Assembly: GCA_013398015.1 (NCBI GenBank)
Contig: VZRR01010930.1
Coordinates: forward strand, 62,001-126,000
Length of the DNA: 64,000 nt
DNA from: Oreocharis arfaki
Lineage: Eukaryota; Chordata; Aves; Passeriformes; Paramythiidae
Direction: 5' to 3'
Shown here: positions 38,601-49,676 of the stretch, one piece after another
Numbering within the stretch: position 1 is the first letter of the stretch
Layout: every line of letters starts with the position of its first letter
The notes under the pieces: model-generated
Told to the model about the DNA's origin: nothing
Seen by the model: only the letters and a program-made list of their open reading frames with translations
The model's database searches: none
Translations under genes and position numbers: made by a program

Positions 38601-40438
38601 AGACCAAGGCATGATCTCAGTGAAGTTCACAGAGGAGCTCTGAACAGCAAATACACGAGGAAGAGCAGGTCAAGTGCCAAAGAGATGAGTAGAGCCTGCC
38701 CTGAAGTGATTGTATTCCAAAGGCACAAGGGAAGAGGGAAAAAAAAACCAAGCCAGACAAGACACAACACATCCAGAGTGGGAAGTGGGTATTCAGGCTT
38801 GAATGTTTCTTGAAATAGGTGGGGTGTCAGTGGCAGTTTGCTAAAAACAGTGTGGGAGCTTGGCTCAGAGAAGAGCTCCTCTTGGCAGGTGGGGCTGGGA
38901 AAGGCTGCCAAGATTTTCGGGTGAAGGAGATGCAAGGATTGGTGGCTGCTCCTTGGGCTTCAGAACTGTCACCCAGTGGCTGATATTCCATCTTCTCCCA
39001 TCCCATTGTGACACCTGTTTCTTCCTGGCCTGGATTTTTCCCCACTTGCTGCGTTAGGTGAGGCTGCCCAGTTATCTGCAAGCCTGGCTTTAACACGGCA
39101 TCTTGGGCAGCTTTTCCCTGCCCCTGGTCTGAGGGAGGTTTTGGGGGCTGTGGTTGCTTGGACCAGCTCCTACATCAGCATTTGAAGCCTTTTCTGTCCC
39201 CTGGGACTTGGGGAGCTCCAGGGAAGTCCTGGCAGAAACCCCTCGTGGTGGGGAGACCTCTCTGCTGCCTGGGATGTGTTTCCCATTAAGCACCAGATGA
39301 ATTTTCCATCTTTTCCCTCTAAAGTGGGGATTAAAATCCCCAAACTCCCAGCTCCAGAGCCCCATCGGAGCAGACTCACCCAGCTCCATCCTGGAGTGCA
39401 GAGAGCCACGCGTGGGTGGCAGCTGAGTTCCAGTGTCTGCCCCATTTGTTTAAACAATTGCTGCACGGCTGGTTTGGGATTTACAAATATTTAGGAAGTT
39501 TTGAGATTCCCAGACTGGAAATGCTGGTATCTCTTGCCCCCTCTGCCTGAGCTAAGGGGCTGTTTCACAGCGATTCAGGTGGGGGAAAATGTTCCTGCTG
39601 TTGTTCTGCTCCTTTGCTGGTTTTTTGCCTGGCAGATGAAGAATCCTTTTAGACACGGAGCCTTTCATGCTCTGCTTCATCCACTTGAACCTCTCCTTCC
39701 AGACTTGAGGCATATAAGAAAAAACCCAGATGTCTCAGGAATATATAAAAAAAAAAAAAGCCCCCAAACCCCCAGCTTTACATGCACTTGGATCTTTCAT
39801 TTTATAAAAACAGTCAAGCCACAACCACAAGATTTCACAGATAAGAGAAAAAATGTGGATTGTACTTAATTCAATATTATAAAGAAATGCTCTTACAGGG
39901 AGACTGCAAGCTGAGCCAAAGCCAGACCAAGACTGCTGACTGATCTGAAAAATGTGAATATTATTCACACTGGGACACCACATCTCATAATGCTCCATGT
40001 GTGCTATAGTATATAATTATGAAATGTTTGCATTAAGTAACTTGGGTGCCTAAATACAGATGTTCCTTATTGACATTAATTGGACTTGACATATCTTTGG
40101 CCTGCTTTATAGCACTCACCAAAGCATGCATTTCCACTTTACCGTACATATTCTAAAGGAGCTCTGTTCCATATCCAGCTTATTAACAGAGAAAAACATT
40201 AGTGCCTCAGCTATCTGTCACAGATTTCAGGTAAAAATGCAATTGCTTCGCATTCGAGAGTGTGGTTGCCGGGGACTGACCACAAACATTAATTTCTGCT
40301 CTTTTTTATTTTTATTTACAGTGAAAGCTGTCCCCGAGACTGAGAAAGTGATTTTTTTTTTCTTTCCAGAGCTGTCAATGCATTGTGGTGCCATTTGCTC
40401 TGCTTTTCTTATTGCTGCGGCTCAAATGTCAAATCTCT
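35641..40438. other. Non-coding, nothing recognised
   Basis: Unique DNA. A GC-rich part at about 37300-37960 is open in several frames on both strands (longest 37412-37966, +, 184 codons), but three mutually overlapping frames and no domain argue for chance. It also has an A-run at about 39749-39761. Around 40231 a donor-like CAG|gtaaaa follows a short open stretch, but its phase does not fit the exon candidate at 41237. Confidence 0.5.
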
Positions 40439-40861
40439 GGGGAAGAAAGGAAAGGAAGAATGAGAGAAAAAGAGAAGAGAGGAGAAGAGAAGAGAAGAGA
40501 AGAGAAGAGAAGAGAAGAGAAGAGAAGAGAAGAGAAGAGAAGAGAAGAGAAGAGGAAAAGAAAAGAAAAAAGAAAAGAAAAAAGAAAAGAAAAGAAAAGA
40601 AAAGAAAAGAAAAGAAAAGAAAAGAGAAAAGAAAAGAAAAGAAAAGAAAAGAAAAGAAAAGAAAAGAAAAGAAAAGAAAAGAAAAGAAAAGAAAAGAAAA
40701 GAAAAGAAAAGAAAAGAAAAGAAAAGAAAAGAGAAAAAAGAAAGTGAAGGAAGGGAGGAAGGGAGGGAGGGAGGGAAAGAAAGAAGAGAAAGGAGAGAAA
40801 GGGAGAAAGGAAGAGAGAAAGAGAGAAGGAGAGAAAGAAAAAGAAAATGAGAAAAAAGAAA
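40439..40861 (+). repeat. 423-nt purine tract with (AGAAG)n and (AAAAG)n pentanucleotide repeats
   Basis: Only three pyrimidines (T at 40461, 40745 and 40848) occur in 423 nt. The stretch 40462-40744 is 283 nt of pure A/G. It begins with about 14 GAGAA-type units (about 40483-40553), changes to about 30 AAAAG-type units (about 40556-40738), and ends in GGGA/GAAA-rich sequence. Such mirror-symmetric purine tracts can form triplex (H-DNA) and are length-unstable. The 254-codon + frame (40126-40890) and 164-codon - frame (40409-40903) crossing it are open only because these repeats lack stop codons. Confidence 0.98.
40761..40775 (+). other. G-quadruplex motif GGGAGGGAGGGAGGG
   Basis: Four runs of three G with single-A loops, the pattern that most favours a parallel quadruplex. 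It sits near the 3' end of the long purine tract. Confidence 0.8.
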
Positions 40862-41204
40862 TAGTTCCTTATTTCTCATACAAAATATGAATGGCTTTGG
40901 CACTCGTTACTTTAACTGTTTTGCATCACTCTGCAGTGATGTCTCATCCCAGTATCTGGAGAAAAAGCCCAAATATTAAAATAAAGCAAGGGTGCTCATA
41001 GTTATAAACATCACCTGGCCAGTTCCAAACAGGTTCTCCAAAGGAGAGCCCAAAAAGGCCCCCACTTTCCTCGGAAATACTCTGCTTTAGATGTGCCCTG
41101 CAGCTGAGATCCAGATCTCAGCATCTTCAGAATCCCTAGGGAACCTTAGGTTTTAAGCCAACCTTTCCAAATGAGCTTTCTTCAAAGTAAAGATCAGCTC
41201 AGTT

Positions 41205-41236
41205 TTGTCATTTTCCTCTTAATTTGTAATTTTCAG
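41205..41236 (+). promoter_or_regulatory. Splice acceptor candidate (polypyrimidine tract and AG)
   Basis: A pyrimidine-rich run (ttttgtcattttcctctt) precedes taatttgtaattttcag, ending with AG at 41235-41236. An in-frame TAA at 41220-41222 closes the downstream reading frame just upstream. The frame therefore opens essentially at the acceptor, as expected for a real internal or terminal coding exon. Confidence 0.5.
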
Positions 41237-41705
41237 GTGGTTTGTGGATGAGTGGGAGGGCTTTCCATGGAAGTTTGTGCTTTTAAGTGAATACAGAGAT
41301 GAAAAGACATTTGAAGTTTGGTCTGGAAATTCAGACATGAAAATTTATTCTGATATCGAGAAGAAACTTCCTATACATATCACCCCAGGCAGTTCATGGA
41401 GCAGGAGAGTTCCCTCATGGAAAATCCTGGTTAAAATCAGGAAGAATGGAAATGAAAGTACCCAGAGCAGAGAGTCTGAGATTACTCAGAGCCCTCCTTG
41501 TGAGAAAGAAGAAATTCTTGCCTTTATTGAACCAAACAGTGAAATGTTCTCTGACTTAAATTCAACTTTCCCAAAGCACAGAAATCTTCTCCAAAGACAA
41601 ATACCTGCTCTTTCCCTTAATATTGTAGAACTTCCTGCATTAGAGGATCTTTTTCCTTCTTATAAAAATGAGTTAAAAGTGATTCAGAGGTTTTGTACAG
41701 GCTGA
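41237..41705 (+). CDS. Putative terminal coding exon of an unidentified + strand gene
   Basis: From the acceptor the frame reads one base completing a split codon and then 155 residues to TGA at 41703-41705. It begins WFVDEWEGFPWKF. The composition looks protein-like: five tryptophans, mixed charged and hydrophobic residues, no low complexity. The first half (to about residue 70) looks like a compact folded segment. The second half is Ser/Glu/Pro-rich with a C-terminal leucine-rich part (ALSLNIVELPALEDLF). The first in-frame ATG is only at 41337, so an intronless start is unlikely and upstream exons are expected. I do not recognise the family. No convincing upstream exon is seen in the window. 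A decayed or spurious frame is possible, since ORFs of this length occur by chance here. Confidence 0.42.
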
Positions 41706-44351
41706 GGCCTCTTGCCTGACTGAAGGAATAACATTACCCTCTCCCTTTAGCAAAATGCCACTTTCCACCCTAAAACTGAGGGTCCTAAATAGATATATTT
41801 GAAAAAGCATTTTCTCTTTGATGCCACCGTTGGCAATTATCACAATTCCAAGAATCTCCTGCTTGGGACATGAGATTAAAAGGGAGCTTCCCAAATGCAA
41901 ACCCTGATTATGAAGGGAAAATGGTAAATTTTCCATGGCACGAGTCATTGCTTTGAAATGTAAGTCGAGACCAAGCCTATGTGATCACATCCAAGGCAGG
42001 AATATCTCTGTTCCCAGTGCCACTGGGAGCTGTGAGGAATGCAGTCCTCAGATGCAGCTGGGAATCAATGAGGGAACAGCAGAGTTGGAAAGGATCAGTG
42101 GGTTGGTTTCGAAGCGAAGAAGGATGAAAGCGATGTGATGTTGAACAAAGGCCATGCTCACCTCAAAATGCAGGAAAATAACCCCACAAATCTCATGCCT
42201 GCTTGAAGCTGGCTGCTTTGACACAGAGGAGTTTTGACTTTCCCACTTGTGTGGGAAAGCATGACAGGAGCACTAAAACATTCCTTGCCTCTCCCATAGA
42301 CCATTCCAAATGGACAATAAATACCTGACAAAATAATCTGGAGTTCATCAGGGGTCATCCCAGGAAGTTTTTGTCCAGGCATGTCCATCAATGAACTGAT
42401 GATCTGCTGTCATTTATGAATGAAGCAAAAAAAAGACCTTTTTATGTTCAGCCTGCTTTTAAATGAACAGAGTGACAATTCACAACAAGAAATGTGCTAA
42501 AACCTCCAACTCACTCAGCATCTCAATGGCTCAGGTAAGCAAACGCTCTGTTCCAAGTTAATTCCAGTTTTATTGACTCCAAACCTGCCCTTTTCAGCCC
42601 ATCTCTGTTACTGCCACCAGCAAAATTTCCTTATCTACCAGCAAACAGTCACACAAGCTGCTGGTTTTTCAGTGGTGTGTCTCTCTAAGAAGACAAATTT
42701 TATTTTCTCCAAGGCTTTTTCCTCTGCTGGAGGTTAATTTTTATTCTCCACCTTGAAGATGGGAACCCCGAGCCAACCAAATGAACAAAATTTCTGCCTG
42801 AATGTCTTTGCACAGAGGCAAAGTTAAGATCTGCGAGAATGCAGCTGGTAATTAGTTCTGACCACAAGAGCTGCAGCAGTAAATCCTGTTCATCTCCAAC
42901 ACCATTCCAGCGAGGAATTTTCATACAAATCCATGACAGCAAAAAGGTTCTTTGAGGCCACAAACAGCACATGAATAAAACAATTCCACTCCTATGCGAG
43001 GATGCAGTAAATTCAGTTTATTTCCAGCACTGGGATACCTTGTCAAGAAATGTCTGACAAAGGAATTAGGGGACAAAAACCAATCTTTGCCTTCCAACTC
43101 ACTTATCCTCTCAGAGCACACCCTGATGTGCCTTGTGCTCAATTTTGCATTCTGGGAAACCACCACGAATTTGGGTAGAGCAGGCAGAGTGCCCAGAACT
43201 CCTTCCAAGTTTGGGGAATGGGCCCAGAAGTCTTTAAGTAATGAATCACCTCAAATTCTCCATAATGGCCCCGGCAGCAGCCAAGACACAAAGTTCACCT
43301 CTCCTTGTCCTGCAGGAGAGGCACAGACTTGCAGCTCCGTGGTGCCAAGAATCAGGAAAATAACACTTGGGAATCACAGCCAGATAAACTGGACCCATGG
43401 CTCTGAGAGTGAAAACACGAGGTAATTAAAAGATCAAAGGTAATCCAAGTAAATAAACTTTGTTCCAAGGGCCGGGGCCAGGCTTCCCCTCCCAGGATAT
43501 CAGCAATCCACCCATCCCTGCCCATCCCGAGTGGCAGTGCCCTGCAGGATGGGCAGCAGGGCACACAGAAAAGGACATTTCCTGCTTTTAGCCCTGCTGA
43601 TATTCCAGTCTGGCCGCTGGATTTGTTGTCCCGTGGCCATCCATCCCTCTGAGCACCCCAGGCGGCGCAGACCTGCAGGTGAGGGTTTGTCAGAATTCAG
43701 CAAAACACAAACAGCAATCGAGGAGAGTTTCAGCCAACTTCTGGCAGCTGCTTGCCAGGAATGTTTGTTCCTGTGGATGTTCCTGCTCCCATCGTGTTCC
43801 TCCATGCCTCTGTTTGGGAAAGATGGGCTTGGACACAGCAAGTGTCTGTGGAGCCCACAAACCTTCCAGACAGCAGCGCTGAGCTTGCCGAGGGCTGCTC
43901 TTCCCACAGGTGATTTCCCAGGCAGGTCTGCAGCCCTGATTTGGGGTTTCAGACCACGGCTGAGTTCCACCAGGGGTGCCTGGAGGGAGCACAGACAGGC
44001 TGAGATAACACAGCTCCTCTGTTTGGAAATGTTCTTTGTGTGTGCATTAAAGCCCAGAGCCAGGGAGGGTGGGAAGTGTTGGGACAAATTTGGGTTCAGG
44101 CAGTTTCCAAATGCAGCAAGAAATCAGTTTATTGCTGGTTTCTCTTACCCTGGATGGATCTTGGGGATCTGTCAGCAAACAAATTCCAGCTCTAATGGCA
44201 TTGCCTGCCTGTATTCCTGATAAAACTGGGATCAGAGGGACCTGGGGTGAAGGCGGCGAGTTGAGCCGGGGCTAAAGTGCTGCAGATTTTGCAGGCACCT
44301 TTCAACTCCACACGTTTTTAGGGCTTTCCTTTCAAAACTCCCTGTCTCGTG
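41706..44351. other. Possible 3' UTR followed by non-coding DNA
   Basis: Bases 41706-42321 could be the 3' UTR of the candidate exon. Beyond that no gene is recognised. Opposing long frames occur at 43531-44220 (+, 229 codons, beginning at GTG) and 43500-44087 (-, 195 codons). They mirror each other in a GC-rich patch and show no domain. Confidence 0.4.
42316..42321 (+). terminator. AATAAA polyadenylation-signal match
   Basis: First AATAAA after the stop of the 41237-41705 frame, about 610 nt downstream. That is a reasonable 3' UTR length. On its own the hexamer is weak evidence. Confidence 0.25.
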
Positions 44352-44377
44352 CATTTGTTATCATCATTTGTTATCAT
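44352..44377. repeat. Perfect 13-bp direct duplication (catttgttatcat)
   Basis: Two adjacent identical units, consistent with recent slippage. Confidence 0.95.
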
Positions 44378-45088
44378 TCCTGCACCGCTGTGGCCAGCAC
44401 TGAACACGTTTCCCTTTTGCAGGAGCTCTGAGGCCGTTAGAAAACAGCAGCAGTGCCAGGAAGGGACCATTTCTGTGTGGGACAGAGCTTATTCCGAGGA
44501 AACAGGTACTGCTGGCCAAGCCTGGAGAGCCCAAATTTCCTGAGGAGATGAATCAGTGCAGCTCTGAGCGTTCTAAATTAGCTCAGGCAGGCACCCAGGA
44601 GCTGCAATAAGCTCAGGAGCTGAAATGAGGGCTTCTCATGCTCAGGAAGTAGAAGAGGCAACCCACAAAGGTGGCTGTAGACAGCCTCTCTCCAGGACAC
44701 CAGCTGGAGCATGACTTGCCCAAATTATTCATTTTGGGGGCTGCTGGGAGTGATTTAGTGCAGACCAACAGAGCCCTGGAGCTCATAATCACAACAAAAG
44801 GCAGGGCTGGAGGAGGGGTTCCATAAATGAGCTGGGGGGAGAGAGGGAAGGTGGGATTCTGTCTCCAGGGCTCCAGAGCTGCCTGCTGTGCTTCCCACTG
44901 CCGCTGGTCACCAGCAGTGGGCTGAGCAAACTCCTAAAACCGCTCAGACAGTGGAGACTGCTGTTTGAGCTGGGAACAGACAGCTCCTACAGTCCTACAG
45001 CCACTTCTCTCCCACTGCCAAGGAGGAAAGGAAGCTTGGAGCACAGCCTTCTCTTTTTTTTTCCCATTTTTCTTTTTTCTTTTTTTTC

Positions 45089-45133
45089 TTTTTTTTTTTT
45101 TAAGGCAGTATAAGCTTTCAAAAAAAAAAAAAA
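45089..45133. repeat. Poly-T / poly-A inverted repeat (T13, 18-nt spacer, A14)
   Basis: A run of 13 T is followed by aaggcagtataagctttc and then 14 A. The arms can pair as a hairpin. More T-rich sequence extends upstream to about 45053. The 207-codon + frame at 44965-45588 reads through this as poly-Phe and is not a gene. Confidence 0.95.
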
Positions 45134-48100
45134 GAAGGAAAAATTGTGGTGGAAGAAATGCTTATTTTGCTGGTTGGGAGGAAAAGTCTGGGAGGCAGCA
45201 ATTTAAAAGGATATTATTGAACGTGTTTAGTGTCTGTCTCTTCCTGAATTTTCCTGAATTTCAGAAAAAGGAGGCCTTTTCAGAGGAGGAAAAAAGCAGT
45301 GGTCATCCAGCTTGTCCTGCATTTTTCCTGCAGGAATGTCTGAAAGGAACACAGGTCCCTGCCTTGCTCAGTGCAGGAGCCTCCAAGGGCTCCTGGGGAA
45401 GGCAGAGGTGGAAGGGAAGGAGTGTTATTATTTTTCTGCGTTTTGACCCCATCCCACATTCCAGGCGCAGGTCAAGTGCAGCCGTTTATCTTCACTGCGG
45501 GGAGGAGCCTGAGCTGCTGTCTTTGATCTGTGCCGGGGTGATGAGTCTGATAATGTTCCCATCTGAGAGCACTAAAGCAAGTCAATAAATAGCAAAGCCC
45601 AAAATTCCACCTCTGCCACATACACCAGAACGGGAGAAGGGTAGGAAACCCCCAAATCCCTGTTGGGTGGGATTTTTTTTAGTGGTGGGAGCATTCAATA
45701 TGATTTCCACTTAAAAACTCTCTGTCCAAATACTCTGCCTTTGAAGCATCATTATCCTTGATCAAAGGGGATCCAAATAAGCCCCATTAGCTGAGAAATC
45801 CTCATTTCCAAATGTTTCCTTGAACTTTCTGCTGGAGTTCCAAACTCTGGAGTCGGGGTCTGCATGCCAAACTGCAGAGTGACAAATGAAATCAGGAGGA
45901 AGAGGCTGTCTCCAGACTGAATTTGGGCTCAGCTGCAAACCACAGGCAAATCTGTTTAATCCCTGAAGAACAGAGATGATTTTCCTGGGGCTGCCTCAGG
46001 AGCTGATCATGGACAAACTGTGGCTTCCAGAGCCTCTGGTTGGTCCAATTCCAGGAACAGGAGAAAAGGTGTTTGGGGCAGCCCTTAGATCTTTAGATCT
46101 CTTAGAGGAGAAAGCCACTGTGTCTGCATTTTGAATTTGTGACGTGGAAACTCCTAGGATTGGTCCATGGAATTCATGGATAATTAAATATCTCCAAAAA
46201 GCGAGGCAGACCAATAAAACAAGAAATGGCTTCAAGAATACAACCCCAGACAGAAGAAGGAGGATTCGCTTCCACTTGGTAAAATCTCATTTTTATTACA
46301 TTGCTTTTCTATAAAAAGCTGGACTTTTTCTTTGTGAAACTGAGAATCCAACAGAAGAGGAAGAAGAAGGGAAAAAAAAGAAACAAATTTGGGGCAGCTA
46401 CAGCACCTCCTTCACCCTCGTGGAGGCACCCAAACCTGCAGCACTCTGCAGGCAGGCAAATGAAACCTGACATCAGCACATTCGCACAGGATGGTGCAGA
46501 ATGGAACAGCAGCAGTTTCCCGTTGCACAATTCCTTTCTCAGAAAACTCGTCGTTCCCTCCCTTTCTCCTGCAGTCCTGGAGCTCATGCAGAGGAAGTCT
46601 GGACATTATTACTGCAAGTGTCTCCCTCAGGACCGAGCCTTAGCAGCATTCTGTGATCCCACGTAAACAGGAGAACGTGTTGGGCTGTTTGTTTGCGCCA
46701 CACTGGAATTCTCCCTTTGACAGAAACCAGTTCCAAGGGGTTTTTTTTCCCCCCCCACTCTCCTTGTCTGGAAATCCACCATCACCTGCAGGTTTTGGTG
46801 CATAATGAGATAGCAGGAATAGCAGAATGTTGGCCAGGAGCTGAGATCGTGGTGCTGATGGAAAGGAAAAGGGCTCTCAGTGTGTGCAGCTGCTGCCCCA
46901 GCAGATGATAAAGATGGGAATCAGCTCTCCGTTATCTCCAAAGTGGCCACTGAGTGGCTGAACCTCGTGGATGATCAGGATCCTGTATTTACATCTCCTG
47001 CTGGTGCTTTGTCCCCTATAAATCCCTTGTGCAGGAGAGCTCTGCCTGCAAGGATGGTGCTTGAGTGGAAAAGGCAGAATCATGAGGCTCTTCTGAGTCA
47101 GCAAAGGCACCTCAGCAGTAAAAATGATGCTGAGAAGAAACAAGTTGCTTACAAGGGCATTCCCACCTTCCTCCTGTGCTGACATAGGAAACTGTGAGAA
47201 TTCAGAGGGAGGGAAAAGCCATGCAAATAATAAACACCCAGCAGCAGCAATGTATTCATGTTTGGGGAATATGGGCAATGTCTGGCCCTAAAAATGGGAT
47301 TCACAAGGGAATGGAGAGACAGAAAACACCTACAGGTCTGAAGAAGCTGAGAAATAATCCCCGAGTTACTCAAGGACACCAAAGCAATTTGGACCTGGAA
47401 CTCTCATGGATTTCAGCATCGTTCTAGGTGCAAGTAAAACTCCCCTCACAACTTTCCCCAGCTGGAATTCAGATTGTATGGATGAATAATTCACTTAGGG
47501 TTTTGTTTCTGTGCAAGGAGTAATGAAGCACTTTTCTGTCCCGGTAATTAAAGCACTAAAAGATGTTAGCCAACAATAAAATCTTTCTGTTGTGCCCTAG
47601 GAAGGCAGGAAAACTTAATTTATCTGCACCTAGATCTCTGTACTGCTCTGTTGCCAATTAAAAATGTATTTTGGGAGAAAAATGTGGGGATTTTTTTCCC
47701 CACCACCAGATTATTTCTGATTTTAACCATGCTGTACAAGCATTCTGTTTCTTGGTAATGTATTTCTTTTTATTTCTCAAAAGGAAAGCAATGGACAGCT
47801 TAAAAACACATCAGTGAAGCAATGTTTATCCCAAGGGCATCATTTTAACATTTCTTGGAGCACTGAGTGCTTGCAGTTCTCTGATAAACAGCCTAAGCTT
47901 TTCCCTTGGCAGCTAAAAAAAATGGCAATAAAACCCTCCTTGGGCAATTGGTTGATAGGACCCAGAGCTCTTGCATTTGCCAATGGAAGCAGCAGACAAA
48001 CTTTGGGGGAAAGAGAGAGGTGATTTGTTCAGAAGGAGTCAATGTTGCTGTTGCAGAAGCAGGAGGGCAATGCCACGGGCTCAGAGGAGAGGTGGGAATT

Positions 48101-48916
48101 CCTCAGCAGCTCGGAATGAGAGAGGTTGGAACAGGCTGACCCAGGCCCTGAGTTTATCCTGGGTTTGAAGGCAGGAACATTTTCCTAGCTTTATCCACGG
48201 ACTCGAATCCAACCAAGCCAGGTTATTCCCAGGCAATGATTATTTCAGTCTGGAGCCCAGAGCAGGACAAGTTCAGGGCACAGAGACAAACCCAGGTCTG
48301 CTCCTCAGCGGGGTCAGGCTGGAGCCTCTCCCAGCTCCACTGAACAGATCTGGGTGGGATCTGAGTTCCCCCTTCCTTTGATCTCAGGAGACCTCTCTCA
48401 GGAGCTGCTGTGCAAAATGCCTGACATTTTTAAAATTTAACTTTGATTTTACTGACTCCACAAAGACCTTAGATGAGGGAACAAACTGCCACAGCTCCAA
48501 AGCTCCCTCTGGATTTATTTCCCCACCAAGACATCAGCTCTTCCACCCTGCCAAACACCTGGGCTTGGGTTAGAAAGCACAATCATGAAGGTGAACTTTT
48601 GTTCCTGCTGTAAATGGGCCTGTCCAGCTTCCAACAGCAAAGGTACAAGGCTGCTCCATGATATTTTAATCTGGGCATGCTATGGAGCAGCCAATGGCTC
48701 TCAATTCTGTTCGTCCATGTGCCCTTTCCAGCATGTGCTTCTGTAAACATACTCAGAGCTCATAAAATGTTAATTAGGAATAAAATAAAATAAATAAGGC
48801 AATAATCTGAACCTTCCAGTCCCTTTTGGCCCAGAGGACGTGCTTGCTGTTAACTATTTCCAGGCCGTTCACAAACAAGCAAAAATTTACCAGAACAAGA
48901 GTTCTTATTCAAGGCC
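45134..48916. other. Non-coding, nothing recognised
   Basis: Unique DNA with short frames on both strands, a small direct repeat at 45241-45261 (ttcctgaatt twice), a nested AGATCT duplication near 46087 and a T8C9 run at 46741-46757. No gene, RNA or transposon is recognised. AAAAT-type repeats occur just beyond a TTAATTAG core near 48780-48800. Confidence 0.5.
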
Positions 48917-48949
48917 TTTTTTTTTTTTATGATGCAATGAAAAAAAAAA
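48917..48949. repeat. Poly-T / poly-A inverted repeat (T12, 11-nt spacer, A10)
   Basis: T12 is followed by atgatgcaatg and A10. It has the same architecture and orientation as the one at 45089. Confidence 0.95.
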
Positions 48950-49375
48950 GAACCACAGCCCAGTAAATCATATAATTAACACAAGCTTGGTGCTTGGCGT
49001 GTGAAATTAACCCAGGGAATAAACAAGTGGCTGGGTTAATCCCGACGAAACTCCCGCCGTGCTCCCAGCAGCGCTGGATGCGCAGGCCCTGGAACGCGGC
49101 CTCTCCCGGCCTGGGGCAGGGTGGTGTCCACTCTTCCCTCCCCAAAGGGATGGACACGGCTGAGCTGCAGATCCTGGGAGGTTTTTGGGTCCTGTGTGGA
49201 TGCGATCACGGCATTGGGTTGTGGAGAGATGAGCTGGAGGGGGACAAGGAGCAGGGGAAACTTGTGGGCGAGCGCTGTGCAAAAGCCTGACTGAGGAGAC
49301 TTCTGTGCTGAGGGGTTTGTGGTGGGAATAGACCCAAAGCAGGAAGGAGAAGACAAAAGAGAATGAGGGAGGGAT

Positions 49376-49676
49376 CATAGAATAGAATCAGAGAATTGTG
49401 GAATGGTTTGGGTTGGAAGGGACCTGAAAGTTCCACCCCCTGCCAGCCTGGGGACTCCTTCCACTGTCCCAGGCTCCTCCAAGCCCTGTCCAGCCTTGGG
49501 CACTGCCAGGGATCCAGGGGCAGCCACAGCTTCTCTGGGCACCCTGTGCCAGGGCCTCAGCACCCTCCCAGGGAGGAATTCCTTCCCAATTTCCCATCTA
49601 ACCCTGCCTTGTGTCAGTGAACCCATTCCCCCTCGTCCTGTCACTCCATCCCTTGTAAAGAGTCTCCTTCGGAGAG
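49376..49676 (-). mobile_element. CR1 LINE, 5'-truncated copy
   Basis: The + strand shows the complement of the CR1 3' region: tcatagaatagaatcagaga, then gaatggtttgggttggaagg, gcagccacagcttctctggg, cagggaggaattccttccca, and ccccctcgtcctgtcactcc. The element points to the minus strand. It is the best preserved of the three copies of this type in the window. Overlapping frames (49375-49983 on -, 49403-49756 on +) derive partly from it. Confidence 0.95.

Noticed and set aside
40126..40230. Possible coding exon ending at a CAG|gtaaaa donor
   Set aside because: It has no convincing acceptor, and it ends in phase 0, whereas the frame at 41237 needs two bases from the previous exon, so they cannot be joined directly.
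40126..40890. 254-codon + frame rich in Lys/Arg/Glu, and the opposing 164-codon Phe/Ser/Leu frame
   Set aside because: Both are generated by the A/G pentanucleotide repeats, which contain no stop codons on either strand.
44965..45588. 207-codon + frame with a poly-Phe section
   Set aside because: It reads through poly-T and poly-A runs. No domain, no initiation or splice support.
48057..48170. Possible further CR1 fragment (gaggttggaacaggctgacc)
   Set aside because: Only a short match to CR1-like wording. The flanks do not continue in CR1 order.
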